This document shows, one piece after another, positions 47,430 through 56,128 of a stretch of DNA of 64,000 nt. Below the pieces are notes generated by a model. It saw only the letters and a list, made by a program, of their open reading frames with translations. It was not told where the DNA came from and did no database searches. The DNA lies in the NCBI RefSeq assembly GCF_000482485.1, contig NZ_AXVK01000020.1:148570-212569 (forward strand), read 5' to 3'. The translations under genes and the position numbers were made by a program. Every line of letters begins with the position of its first letter. Position 1 is the stretch's first letter. This stretch comes from Paucisalibacillus globulus DSM 18846 (GTDB lineage: Bacteria > Bacillota > Bacilli > Bacillales > Amphibacillaceae).

Positions 47430-49091
47430 ATGAAAAATATAGAAATTAAAAAAGACGTAAATTTCATTGAAACATTAGAGGAAAAAATAGACCATGATGG
47501 TCCTTTTTCATCTTGGGAGCTTTTTAAAATGGCTTACGATGCAGAGCTTATTACCATAACAAAAGATTTTCATGGTTTAAGAGCTTTAGAGTTTTTACCA
47601 CATATGAGCTTTCTACCACATCAAATCGAAACGGCAAAACAAGCTATCGAAGAAATGAATGGTCGGGCTATTTTAGCAGATGAAGTAGGATTAGGAAAAA
47701 CGATTGAAGCCGGATTGATTTTGAAGGAGTATATGATTCGCGGGTTAGCAAAAAAAATACTAATTCTCGTTCCTGCCTCTCTGGTAAATCAATGGGTAAA
47801 AGAATTAAATGAAAAATTCTTTATTCCCGCTGCAACGTTTCGTAAAAACTATCCTTGGGATAGCTACGACATAATTGTATCTTCTATTGATACCGCAAAA
47901 CGCTCACCAAATCGCGAAATAATATTAGAACAACACTATGATTTTATTCTAATTGATGAAGCACATAAAATTAAAAATCATAAGACAAAAAACTATGAAT
48001 TCGTTCGTGCATTGAAAAAGAAGTACTGTCTTTTACTAACAGCAACACCAGTACAAAATCAATTGATTGAAATATTTAACTTAGTTTCTATTTTAAAACC
48101 TGGTCATTTAGGAAACTATGAATCATTTCTCGAAAAGTATGGGAGAGACCGTAAGAAAATTAATCAGGATGCTTATCTAAAACAGCTAGTACAAAAGGTG
48201 ATGGTACGTAATACAAGAAAAGATACCTCCTTGGATAATGCAAAACGTCATATCGAAACAATTTGGGTTGATTTTACTCCAGAGGAATATGAAGTTTATA
48301 ACGAGCTAGATAGAACGTTCCAACATGCATCAGCATTTTCCAAAATTACTTTTTTACGTGAGTTATGCTCCTCAAGAGAAGCATGTTACCTTTCCTTACA
48401 GAAATATGTTAATGACGAAAAAAACTATGGGCAAGATATATTACAACCGATTATAGATAGAATTGGACAGCTTCCCCATCATGCAAAGGCACAAAAAGTT
48501 ATTGAGCTTATTAAACAAATTGGGGATGAAAAAGTAATTATTTTCACAGAGTATCGTGCATCACAGTTATATTTACAATGGTATCTACAACAACACGGTA
48601 TTACCTCAGTCCCTTTTAGAGGTGGATTTAAAAGAGGAAAAAAAGATTGGATGAAACAGCTATTTAAAGATAAAGCACAAGTGCTAATTGCTACAGAAGC
48701 TGGTGGGGAGGGAATAAACCTTCAATTTTGTAATTATATGATTAATTACGATTTACCATGGAATCCGATGCGTCTTGAGCAGCGGATTGGACGAATTCAT
48801 CGTTATGGGCAAGAAAATGATGTTCATATTTATAATTTTGCAATCCGCAATACGCTCGAGGAACACATTATGAAATTACTTTATGAAAAGATTGCCCTTT
48901 TCGAAAAAGTAATTGGACATTTAGATGATATATTGGCTGAACTTAACATTAGTAGTTTCGAGGGTGAAGTAAAGGCAATCATGAGCGAGTCACAATCAAC
49001 TGGGGAAGTTAAAATTAAGCTTGATAATTTAGCTACTATTATTCAAAGCACACAACATGCATGGCAAGAGGAGTCTCAATATGGCAATTAA
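47430..49091 (+). CDS. yqhH: SNF2-family DEAD/DEAH-box ATPase (YqhH)
   Basis: A 553-residue RapA-like SF2 protein. Motif I ADEVGLGKTIEAGLIL, motif II LIDEAHKIKN, motif III LLLTATPVQN, and motif VI in RLEQRIGRIHRYGQ are all visible. Soluble and DNA-stimulated by family inference; possibly acts on stalled RNA polymerase or nucleoprotein. Shorter than RapA, lacking its extra domains. Operon with yqhG, which it overlaps by 11 nt. Confidence 0.9.
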   Translation: MKNIEIKKDVNFIETLEEKIDHDGPFSSWELFKMAYDAELITITKDFHGLRALEFLPHMSFLPHQIETAKQAIEEMNGRAILADEVGLGKTIEAGLILKEYMIRGLAKKILILVPASLVNQWVKELNEKFFIPAATFRKNYPWDSYDIIVSSIDTAKRSPNREIILEQHYDFILIDEAHKIKNHKTKNYEFVRALKKKYCLLLTATPVQNQLIEIFNLVSILKPGHLGNYESFLEKYGRDRKKINQDAYLKQLVQKVMVRNTRKDTSLDNAKRHIETIWVDFTPEEYEVYNELDRTFQHASAFSKITFLRELCSSREACYLSLQKYVNDEKNYGQDILQPIIDRIGQLPHHAKAQKVIELIKQIGDEKVIIFTEYRASQLYLQWYLQQHGITSVPFRGGFKRGKKDWMKQLFKDKAQVLIATEAGGEGINLQFCNYMINYDLPWNPMRLEQRIGRIHRYGQENDVHIYNFAIRNTLEEHIMKLLYEKIALFEKVIGHLDDILAELNISSFEGEVKAIMSESQSTGEVKIKLDNLATIIQSTQHAWQEESQYGN

Positions 49092-49857
49092 TCTTAATGC
49101 ATTTTTAGAGAACTATTTCGATGCTCATCACTGTGATATCCTATCAAATCAAAACGGGGTTCTAACAGTACAATTGAATGAAAAAATGGATCGCGCCCTT
49201 ATGAATCGGCCATTCTACTGGCATTATATTAAGAAAATGGGTAGAGATGGGGATCCAATGAAGTTAACCCTTATAACTAACCAAGATAGTTTAGAGGAAA
49301 AAGGAGAGCGAATACACTTTGGAAGCCCTCGCCTACAACAAATTCTTAACCATTTAAAGGAAAATGAACGTTTTACTCGATTATTTCAAGTTATTCACGT
49401 GAATCATAATACTGCTCTTCAACCTTGGTTAGTTGTAAATATTAAACTTAGCTATATTGGAAAACATAAGAAGGATGAAGTATTTTCAATCGGGCTAAAT
49501 TTAATCAATGGAATTATGAAAACAGAAATGATGGAGTCCCTGTACAACAAAGAGTTTGGCATGCAAATATCAGACTTTTGTTATACCATAACACCCATTA
49601 TTAAGCCTTTGAGTGGCTACAAAAGAATACTTTCTGTTATGGATCAATATATACAAGATTTAGATCATGAATGGGCAAAAGAATCACATGAAGAGTTAGA
49701 AATTGAAATAGATATGCTAAAACACTTTTATCAAGGGGCACCTGATGAAGAGTTAGAACAGATGGAGAAAGAATTACAGGATTTAAATGAACGGTATCTA
49801 CCTAAAATTCATTTAAAAGTTGTCAATGGAGGCATATTTTATTTAAATGGAAATTAG
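49081..49857 (+). CDS. yqhG: YqhG family protein
   Basis: A 258-residue soluble protein starting AINLNAFLENYFDAHHCDIL, with RPFYWHYIKKMGRDGDPMKL and an acidic, coiled-coil-prone C-terminal half. ATG at 49081 has GAGGAG 7 nt upstream; an ATG at 49057 lies further inside yqhH. Invariably next to yqhH in Bacillaceae, so the two probably work together; function unknown. Confidence 0.85.
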   Translation: MAINLNAFLENYFDAHHCDILSNQNGVLTVQLNEKMDRALMNRPFYWHYIKKMGRDGDPMKLTLITNQDSLEEKGERIHFGSPRLQQILNHLKENERFTRLFQVIHVNHNTALQPWLVVNIKLSYIGKHKKDEVFSIGLNLINGIMKTEMMESLYNKEFGMQISDFCYTITPIIKPLSGYKRILSVMDQYIQDLDHEWAKESHEELEIEIDMLKHFYQGAPDEELEQMEKELQDLNERYLPKIHLKVVNGGIFYLNGN

Positions 49858-49871
49858 AATTTAAGAGGAGA

Positions 49872-49936
49872 TGTCTCATGGGGGTCTGTTTCCCTAGATA
49901 CTACATACGGGATTCAGACCCTAGTCCTTTGAGACA
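49872..49936. other. Long nested hairpin between yqhG and yqzE
   Basis: Three nested stems: TGTCTCA (49872–49878) with TGAGACA (49930–49936), GGGTCTG (49882–49888) with CAGACCC (49915–49921), and TCCC with GGGA inside. It lies 15 nt after the yqhG stop and just after the yqzE stop on the other strand. There is no T tract on either side, so it is not a standard terminator, though it may slow polymerase or be a small repeat. Confidence 0.55.
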
Positions 49937-49939
49937 ATC

Positions 49940-50134
49940 TCATTCAGCTCGTTTGAAAAATGATTTTATTGCAAAAGGTAATGCACCAAACCATTTGTTC
50001 CCTATCGGTGGGTGATGTCGTTGTGCCTTTTGATCTAATTTCCTCTGTATACGCTCATCCTTCGGTAAATCCATATACGACACTACCTGCACCGTCATAA
50101 ATTTCACATAATCATTTCCTTTTATGAGTATCAC
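49940..50134 (-). CDS. yqzE: YqzE family small protein
   Basis: About 60 residues matching the YqzE pattern: NDYVKFMTVQVVSYMDLPKDER, then NKWFGALPFAIKSFF. Neighbour of comG in Bacillus as here. Start uncertain: a GTG at 50134 overlaps the ribosome site AGAGGTG, whereas the position equivalent to the family start is an ATA codon at 50125, 6 nt after that site. Either a noncanonical AUA start or an extended N-terminus. Confidence 0.75.
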   Translation of the reverse strand: MILIKGNDYVKFMTVQVVSYMDLPKDERIQRKLDQKAQRHHPPIGNKWFGALPFAIKSFFKRAE

Positions 50135-50157
50135 CTCTTTTACAAATAAGATTATGT

Positions 50158-50673
50158 TTATTTTTCACATTCCAATTTCCCTTTATACCTATATATGCTA
50201 ACAATATTATCAATAATCTCTTCTAGAGAAGAAGCATCACAATCAATTATGTAATCTGCACAACTCTCATACATAACAATCCTTCTAGCATATAATTTTT
50301 GATTTTCTTCATCAGCCCGCCATAATGGTCTTGAACTATCGTTTTGTAATCTATTATTTATGAGTCCAAATGATGTATGTAAATAAATGATAATACCTGT
50401 CTTCTGCATCCAATTAATATTTTCATCTTTCTCCACTATTCCCCCACCTGTAGAAATAATTGGTGTAATTCCTACATTTTTTAGTGAAATGGTCTCATGT
50501 TTACGAAATACTTCTTCTCCCTCATCCTTAAATACACTTGATATTTTTTTATTTAGTTTTTTCTCGACTGTATCATCGATATCTAAATACGCCAAATTCA
50601 TTTTTTCACTAAGACGCTTAGCTACCGTGGTTTTTCCACTTCCCATAAAGCCAATTAAATAGATATGTTTCAC
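50158..50673 (-). CDS. aroK: Shikimate kinase
   Basis: A 171-residue kinase phosphorylating shikimate at O3 in the aromatic pathway. Walker A GFMGSGKTT at the N-terminus, YLDIDDTVEKK with the shikimate/Mg Asp, STGGGIV shikimate loop, and lid Arg in DSSRPLW. Diverges from comGA. Confidence 0.94.
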   Translation of the reverse strand: MKHIYLIGFMGSGKTTVAKRLSEKMNLAYLDIDDTVEKKLNKKISSVFKDEGEEVFRKHETISLKNVGITPIISTGGGIVEKDENINWMQKTGIIIYLHTSFGLINNRLQNDSSRPLWRADEENQKLYARRIVMYESCADYIIDCDASSLEEIIDNIVSIYRYKGKLECEK

Positions 50674-50770
50674 AATTTATCACCTTTTAAAAAAAAAATT
50701 AAAAATAAGAAGGAATTAATCACTTTGTGTCGAATGTATAATAAAGACAAATAATAGGAGGTGTTGTCTA

Positions 50771-51784
50771 TTGATTTCAGCAGAAAATCTTTCAGACAAA
50801 ATCATCGCAGCTGCCATCAACAACATGGCTACCGATATCCACTTTTATCCCTTCCATACAACCACTAACATTTATTTCAGAATTCAAGGTAGACGAAAAT
50901 TATACAAACAAATTGCTAAGTCCAAATATGAATTACTTCTTACTTATTATAAGTTTACCTCAGGTATGGATATTGGTGAAATAAGAAAACCTCAAAATGG
51001 CACATTGCCCTTTCATGTTCATTCCCAAAGTTATTCTTTAAGGTTATCCACCCTTCCAGTTAACCAATTAGAAAGTCTCGCAATCCGTATTCTTCCCGAG
51101 CAACAACACCATTCGTTAGAACAACTTTTCCTTTTTAAAAACCAGTTAACTAAATTGAAAAAATGGGTTAATCTTCGTTCCGGGCTTATACTTCTTTCAG
51201 GACCTACCGGTAGTGGGAAGACAACAACACTGTATGCACTATTAGAAGAAGTATTAAAAGAAGAATCCTTTCAAACCATCACCCTCGAAGACCCTATTGA
51301 AAAAAACATCCAGGATATCTTGCAGGTACAAGTAAATGAAAAAGCTGGAATAACTTATCAAACTGGTCTAAAAGCTGCACTACGACATGATCCCGACATC
51401 ATTATGGTTGGTGAAATACGTGACCAAGAAACTGCTCAATTTGCATTTGAAGCTTCTTTAACAGGACATCTAGTCTTGAGTACGATACATGCAAAAAATA
51501 CACAAGGAACCATTCACAGGCTTCAGGATATGGGGATAACAAAAGTAGAACTGGAACAATCACTGATTGGGATTTCTTCTATTCAACTCCTACCACTACT
51601 CTCTGGCACACGGAGAGCAGCAATTTTGGAAATATTGGATGGACAATTTTTAAGGCATATCATTAACGGCCAAGAGGTAAATCTAAAACAATCTAAACAT
51701 TCATTTGATTACATGAGAAAGAAGGCATTACGTTATGGTTTCATTTCAAAAGATACATATGATAGTTTTCAAACAGACGGTTAA
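50771..51784 (+). CDS. comGA: Competence ATPase ComGA
   Basis: A 337-residue GspE/PilB-type assembly ATPase driving the competence pseudopilus. Walker A GPTGSGKTT, Asp box LEDPIEKN, and VGEIRDQETAQFAFEASLTGH with HAKNTQGTIHRL are present. TTG start after AGGAGGTG. Upstream is a perfect TATAAT (50739–50744) with a poor -35 and A/T tracts, as expected for a ComK-activated promoter; no clear ComK box pair was defined. Confidence 0.95.
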   Translation: MISAENLSDKIIAAAINNMATDIHFYPFHTTTNIYFRIQGRRKLYKQIAKSKYELLLTYYKFTSGMDIGEIRKPQNGTLPFHVHSQSYSLRLSTLPVNQLESLAIRILPEQQHHSLEQLFLFKNQLTKLKKWVNLRSGLILLSGPTGSGKTTTLYALLEEVLKEESFQTITLEDPIEKNIQDILQVQVNEKAGITYQTGLKAALRHDPDIIMVGEIRDQETAQFAFEASLTGHLVLSTIHAKNTQGTIHRLQDMGITKVELEQSLIGISSIQLLPLLSGTRRAAILEILDGQFLRHIINGQEVNLKQSKHSFDYMRKKALRYGFISKDTYDSFQTDG

Positions 51785-52787
51785 AGCTTCTGTTCAATTA
51801 AACTTTTTAAAGCGTTTATCAAGATCTCTTTCAAATGGATATACATTATTATCTGCGTTAGATACACTAAAATGGGATAAAAATTTAAGGGATATATCAA
51901 ACAAAATTATCTTATTATTAAAAGATGGAAAATCATTAGATCAAGCACTTGATGAATTATCCTTTCATCCAATTATTACTACTTACCTATACTTCGCTAA
52001 GGAATATGGAGATTTAGAGGCCAGTATTATTAAATGCGTGGAATTATATGAGAAAAGACTAGAATATACAAAGAAGTTCACCCAGGTTGTACGCTACCCC
52101 ATCATTCTTATAACTGTCTTTTCCTTCGTCTTCTTCTTCATTCAACATTCTGTATTACCAAATCTTCTCATCCTTTTTCAGCAAAATGATCAAAACTCAC
52201 AAGGATTTTCTGTAGCTATAAATCTAATTTCATTCATCTACTATAGCTTTATCACTCTATTAATTGCTTGCATATTTTTCAAAGTACTTTGGAATTATGT
52301 CGAAACAATAGTCCCGTTCCAGATTCAATTAAAAATTTTCGAGTTAATACCATTCTATAGAAGTTATCTCAAGTTAAATACTTCCTTTTTACTTTCTACT
52401 CATATTGCAACTTTATTAAAAACAGGATTATCCATTAAAGACGTACTTGCTATTCTATCTAATCAACAGAAGTTACCTATACTCTCACATTATTCAACAA
52501 TTCTAATGAGAGGACTAAACCAAGGACAATATATTTACGTAATTCTGGATCAATTCACATTTATTAATCCACAATTAGCATCTATATTTCAAAAAAATAG
52601 TAATGTTGATTCATTGGAAAAAGATTTAACCACATACGCCACTTTTATTACCGATGAACTAAATCAAAAAATTATGAAAGCTATTACTTATATTCAACCG
52701 ATATTTTTCATCTTACTCGGTTTTATCATTATCTTAATTTATCTCTCACTCATGTTACCAATGTACCAAATAATCCAAACATTATAA
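51735..52787 (+). CDS. comGB: Competence pseudopilus platform protein ComGB
   Basis: A 350-residue GspF/PilC-like membrane protein with two cytoplasmic helical repeats (LNFLKRLSRSLSNGYTLLSAL; LNTSFLLSTHIATLLKTGLS) and three hydrophobic spans, the last at the C-terminus (IFFILLGFIIILIYLSLML). Overlaps comGA by about 50 nt. ATG at 51735 has GAAGG upstream; ATG at 51759 is an alternative closer to the family N-terminus. Confidence 0.92.
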   Translation: MVSFQKIHMIVFKQTVKASVQLNFLKRLSRSLSNGYTLLSALDTLKWDKNLRDISNKIILLLKDGKSLDQALDELSFHPIITTYLYFAKEYGDLEASIIKCVELYEKRLEYTKKFTQVVRYPIILITVFSFVFFFIQHSVLPNLLILFQQNDQNSQGFSVAINLISFIYYSFITLLIACIFFKVLWNYVETIVPFQIQLKIFELIPFYRSYLKLNTSFLLSTHIATLLKTGLSIKDVLAILSNQQKLPILSHYSTILMRGLNQGQYIYVILDQFTFINPQLASIFQKNSNVDSLEKDLTTYATFITDELNQKIMKAITYIQPIFFILLGFIIILIYLSLMLPMYQIIQTL

Positions 52788-52800
52788 AGGAGCGAATGAT

Positions 52801-53112
52801 ATGTTCAAAAATCAGAAGGGGTTCACATTAATTGAAATGCTAGTCGTGTTGATGATTGTTTCCGTGTTAATGATTCTCATCATTCCTAACTTGGGTAGTA
52901 AAAGCGAGGATGTTCAAAGCAAAGGCTGTGAGGCATTAGTTTCAGTTGTGCAAGCTCAAGTAGATGCATATTATCTTGAGAACAACAAATTCCCAAAGGA
53001 TTTACAAGAATTAGTAACTGGAAATTATATAAGAAAAAATCAAACCTATTGTACAACCGAAGAGAACTCATTAGTTTATGACTCAAGTTCTGGCATAGTC
53101 AATGTTCCATAA
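52801..53112 (+). CDS. comGC: Major competence pseudopilin ComGC
   Basis: A 103-residue type IV prepilin: short leader MFKNQKG, cleavage before FTLIEMLVVLMIVSVLMILI by ComC, then a globular domain with a Cys pair (GCEALVS, TYCTTE) for the disulfide. Builds the pilus that brings DNA to the membrane. Confidence 0.95.
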   Translation: MFKNQKGFTLIEMLVVLMIVSVLMILIIPNLGSKSEDVQSKGCEALVSVVQAQVDAYYLENNKFPKDLQELVTGNYIRKNQTYCTTEENSLVYDSSSGIVNVP

Positions 53113-53533
53113 ACAACAAGGCTTCACACTTATAGAAGTAATAGTTGCATTTTCCATATTTGCAATATTAATCCTATTAACTGTACCAAGTACCTATTCA
53201 TTGTTAGAGAAAAAGACAGAGGAAAAAATACTTAAACTATTTCAATATGATATTTTATATCTTCAAAATAAATCCATGGCAAATGGAGCTCAGGATTATT
53301 TACGGCTGGAGTTAAATCAAGATAGCTATACCATCACTGACACCAAGAATGAATTGGTTGTAAGAGAGCTTCCCCATGGGTGGGAAATAGATCCACGTAA
53401 TTTAAAAACAATCTCATTTAATCATAATGGAACGATTCGATTTGCTGGGACAATAGAAATTCTGTCGCCAAAGAATAGATATACAGTAACTTTCCCTATA
53501 GGTAAAGGTCGTGGTTATATTGAAAAACGATAA
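53102..53533 (+). CDS. comGD: Minor competence pseudopilin ComGD
   Basis: A 143-residue prepilin with leader MFHKQQG and the N-methylation motif FTLIEVIVAFSIFAILIL. Overlaps comGC by 11 nt and comGE by 14 nt or more, tight coupling along the operon. Confidence 0.92.
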   Translation: MFHKQQGFTLIEVIVAFSIFAILILLTVPSTYSLLEKKTEEKILKLFQYDILYLQNKSMANGAQDYLRLELNQDSYTITDTKNELVVRELPHGWEIDPRNLKTISFNHNGTIRFAGTIEILSPKNRYTVTFPIGKGRGYIEKR

Positions 53534-53855
53534 GGGATTTACCTTTACAGAGGCATTAGTTTCCTTAGCAGTGTTAATGATAATAAGTACATCAATCATC
53601 CCACTTTCATCCTTTGTACTCCAAGAAAAAAAAGCACTTAGTCAAAAAAGAATTATCACCTACAAACTCCATGATGAATTACAGTCTTTTTTGCATGATG
53701 ATTTTTCCCCTAATTCCTTTAAAGAAACTATTGAATCAGCTAATGTCATATTCACATTTAAAGAAACAGATGATCAATTCATTCAAGGCTGTGCAGTTTA
53801 TAAAAATATAATGAATAGAAAAGAAGAGGTTTGTTTATATGGTATATCGGAATAG
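53520..53855 (+). CDS. comGE: Minor competence pseudopilin ComGE
   Basis: About 111 residues, prepilin-like: KNDKG leader then FTFTEALVSLAVLMIISTSI. The TTG at 53520 with AAAGG about 11 nt upstream is chosen; a GTG at 53511 is too close to it. Identified by order in the operon and pilin motif. Confidence 0.82.
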   Translation: MKNDKGFTFTEALVSLAVLMIISTSIIPLSSFVLQEKKALSQKRIITYKLHDELQSFLHDDFSPNSFKETIESANVIFTFKETDDQFIQGCAVYKNIMNRKEEVCLYGISE

Positions 53856-54255
53856 TGAACAAGGTTTTACTTTTAGCTCATTGTTATTTACCCTCACAGT
53901 TCTAATGATTTGTATTCCTCTCCACGGAGCCATCTTCAAGACACTTAAGGAAAATTCCTATTACGATGAAATTTCGATTCAACAAGTCTTTCATTTCATC
54001 CAACAAGAGGTTGTCAAATCAAAAGGGTATAGGATAGACCACGATAAGATTATTCTAATAATGAACAGTGATGAAATTGTAACTATTGGAAAATATGGTA
54101 GTCTAATTAGAAGGCAAGTAGATGGTCAAGGTCATGAAATATATTTGAGGGACATCCAGGACTTTCAGGTTCAATTATTAGAATACGGATTCAAGATCTA
54201 TATCCGCTCACCGAAGGGAGAGGAATATGAAAAAACAATTACATTCTACGACTAA
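53839..54255 (+). CDS. comGF: Competence protein ComGF
   Basis: A 138-residue protein with a prepilin-like N-terminus (NSEQG then FTFSSLLFTLTVLMICIP) and a beta-rich domain (IDHDKIILIMNSDEIVTIG; LIRRQVDGQGHEIYLRDI) as in ComGF. Overlaps comGE by 17 nt and comGG by 29 nt. Confidence 0.86.
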   Translation: MVYRNSEQGFTFSSLLFTLTVLMICIPLHGAIFKTLKENSYYDEISIQQVFHFIQQEVVKSKGYRIDHDKIILIMNSDEIVTIGKYGSLIRRQVDGQGHEIYLRDIQDFQVQLLEYGFKIYIRSPKGEEYEKTITFYD

Positions 54256-54598
54256 GGAAAAAGGATTCATCCTCCCTTCCGTTCTTTTCCTAACTACTAT
54301 TGTATTACTTTATTTTTCTTCAAGTTTAATTACCTATAAACATGATATTCAGATAACACATAATATGGTGGAGCAAGTAAAAAGTCAGTCATTATTTCAA
54401 ATGGCTTATGCGCGGTATAAAAAAGACTATCTAATACAAAATATAATCGAGGAAAATGTTACTTACTCTTTCCCAATTGGAAATGTAATAGTGAATACTA
54501 CTTCAACCGATAAAATAATCCAATTAGAGTTTATAATTCAAACAGATAATGATTTTCCTTACACTGTCACAAAATTGTCAAATAGCTTATCGAACTAA
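54227..54598 (+). CDS. comGG: Competence protein ComGG
   Basis: A 123-residue protein ending the operon. KEKGFILPSVLFLTTIVLLYFSS is a prepilin-like N-terminus, lacking the usual Glu at position 5 as ComGG homologues can. Assigned from position and topology, since the family is poorly conserved. Confidence 0.75.
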   Translation: MKKQLHSTTKEKGFILPSVLFLTTIVLLYFSSSLITYKHDIQITHNMVEQVKSQSLFQMAYARYKKDYLIQNIIEENVTYSFPIGNVIVNTTSTDKIIQLEFIIQTDNDFPYTVTKLSNSLSN

Positions 54599-54671
54599 AA
54601 TAGCTTTAAACTAATGGAAAATAATGCACTTTCCTATTTTTGACTAAATTTCAAACTAAAATTATGTTTCA

Positions 54672-54700
54672 TTTACATTATTCTATTAGTTGTATATAAT
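54672..54700 (+). promoter_or_regulatory. Sigma-A promoter of yqgY
   Basis: TTTACA, a 17-nt spacer and a perfect TATAAT, 33 nt before the yqgY ATG. Confidence 0.72.
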
Positions 54701-54732
54701 AACAATGATGACGTCACCGAAAAGGAGGGGAA

Positions 54733-54978
54733 ATGATGGACAGAATGTTTCGCGTCCTTGCCTTTTGGACGGGTATCTTTACAGTAATGTTTTTTGTTGG
54801 CGATATGCAAAACACTGCAATACTGTTCCTAGTTCAAACGGTATTTTTCCTAACAGTAAGTTATTTAAAATTATCTGAGCGTATGTACATGTACTTGTTC
54901 GGAGCTTATTGTACTGTTTTCATGATAGGTTTTACATGGTATTCAGAATTTATTTTAGTGCCAGGTTTCGGGCATTAA
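54733..54978 (+). CDS. yqgY: DUF2626 small membrane protein (YqgY)
   Basis: An 81-residue protein with three hydrophobic helices, beginning MMDRMFRVLAFWTGIFTVMF and ending EFILVPGFGH, the DUF2626 pattern found beside yqgX. AAGGAGGGG precedes tandem ATGs at 54733 and 54736. Function unknown. Confidence 0.82.
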   Translation: MMDRMFRVLAFWTGIFTVMFFVGDMQNTAILFLVQTVFFLTVSYLKLSERMYMYLFGAYCTVFMIGFTWYSEFILVPGFGH

Positions 54979-54982
54979 AAAA

Positions 54983-55030
54983 GACAAAAACCCTGCTTAC
55001 ATACTTTTTAACCGCAGGGTTTTTGTTTTG
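54983..55030 (+). terminator. Bidirectional terminator between yqgY and yqgX
   Basis: Stem ACAAAAACCCTGC / GCAGGGTTTTTGT with a 17-nt loop; T-rich tails on both sides; ends next to the yqgX stop. Confidence 0.88.
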
Positions 55031-55031
55031 T

Positions 55032-55658
55032 CTAATTTTCTGGTACAAAAGGATTCAACTGCTTTTCTTCTCCAATTGTTGTTTCAGGTCCGTGACCCGG
55101 AAAAACTTTTATGTCATGTTCTAGTTGGTATAGTTTATTTCGAATGGAATCCTGAATGACAACGTAGTCTCCTCCAGGTAAGTCTGTTCTTCCAATTCCA
55201 CGCTTAAATAAGACATCCCCACTAATAATCAACTTTTCTTGATGCATGAGAAAACTAACACTTCCCGGGGAATGTCCAGGAGTATGAAATACTTCAAACT
55301 TAAAAGATTCAAGCATTAATGGACCCGATTCTAATAAAACATCTGGAGCGGATGTCACTATTTCCTCACCAATAAATAATAAAGAACCATTTAAACTAGG
55401 ATTTTCTAACCATAATTTCTCATCTTTATGCATGTACACTTTAATATCATAAGAATTACGTAATAAATCAACAGCACCTATATGATCAAAATGGGCATGC
55501 GTTAACAGAATAGCGAGTGGCTGAAGCTTGTTAGTAGATAACCATTTCATTACCTTTTCCCCTTCAGCTCCAGGATCTATAATAACTGCTTTGTTTCCTT
55601 TATATAAAATATAACAATTTGTACCTAAAGGACCCAAAGAAAAACTCTTGATATTCAA
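55032..55658 (-). CDS. yqgX: MBL-fold metallohydrolase (YqgX, glyoxalase II-like)
   Basis: A 208-residue zinc hydrolase. Metal motif LTHAHFDHIGAVD, then FHTPGHSPGSVSF, ISGDVLFKRGIGRTD and the C-terminal FPGHGPETTIGEE give all expected ligands. Glyoxalase II-like thioesterase is the family inference; in bacillithiol organisms the substrate may be a bacillithiol ester. TTG start after GAGGTG. Confidence 0.88.
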   Translation of the reverse strand: MNIKSFSLGPLGTNCYILYKGNKAVIIDPGAEGEKVMKWLSTNKLQPLAILLTHAHFDHIGAVDLLRNSYDIKVYMHKDEKLWLENPSLNGSLLFIGEEIVTSAPDVLLESGPLMLESFKFEVFHTPGHSPGSVSFLMHQEKLIISGDVLFKRGIGRTDLPGGDYVVIQDSIRNKLYQLEHDIKVFPGHGPETTIGEEKQLNPFVPEN

Positions 55659-55714
55659 TATTTCACCTCATTTCAGATTGATTTTGAAGAAATTAGTAAT
55701 ATTACATGATTTCC

Positions 55715-55743
55715 TCGACAAAACCTACATTTTATACTAGAAT
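55715..55743 (+). promoter_or_regulatory. Sigma-A promoter of yqgW
   Basis: TCGACA, a 17-nt spacer and TAGAAT, each 5 of 6 consensus, about 90 nt before the yqgW ATG. Confidence 0.6.
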
Positions 55744-55831
55744 AAATGTGTTAGTAAGATACATATTAATATAAAGGCTTTTATAAGACAACAATGATTA
55801 ATTGTAAGAAGCGTAAGGAGGTCAATACAAA

Positions 55832-56017
55832 ATGCCAACATCTCATATTGTAATAGGTATTCTATTTTTAATTGTTACAATTGTAGCGATTGTATCAGTT
55901 GTTCGCCAACTAAAGATTAGAAATTATTTTGCACTTCTATTTTCTGTTATAACAGTTCTTGTATTTGGATTTTTCTCTATAAGAACAATAATTTCTATTC
56001 TTACAGAATCCTTATAA
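55832..56017 (+). CDS. yqgW: DUF2759 small membrane protein (YqgW)
   Basis: A 61-residue protein with two membrane helices (IVIGILFLIVTIVAIVSVV and YFALLFSVITVLVFGFFSI) joined by a basic turn RQLKIRN. AAGGAGG precedes the ATG. DUF2759 pattern and neighbour of yqgX. Function unknown. Confidence 0.82.
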   Translation: MPTSHIVIGILFLIVTIVAIVSVVRQLKIRNYFALLFSVITVLVFGFFSIRTIISILTESL

Positions 56018-56018
56018 T

Positions 56019-56050
56019 AAAAAGCTGCTCAATGTTTTGAGCAGCTTTTT
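56019..56050 (+). terminator. Terminator of yqgW
   Basis: Perfect 14-bp stem AAAAAGCTGCTCAA / TTGAGCAGCTTTTT with a 4-nt loop, then ATTTTTTCG. Confidence 0.92.
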
Positions 56051-56128
56051 ATTTTTTCGTTAGAAATCATTAATTACTTAGGCTGCTTTCATAATGTTTG
56101 TTATCCTTTTAGTTTAAGTGGTTGAAGG

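Noticed and set aside
49879..50016. A 45-codon plus-strand frame after yqhG preceded by GAGGAG
   Set aside because: It is antisense to yqzE and its first third coincides with the nested hairpin; protein composition is unremarkable.
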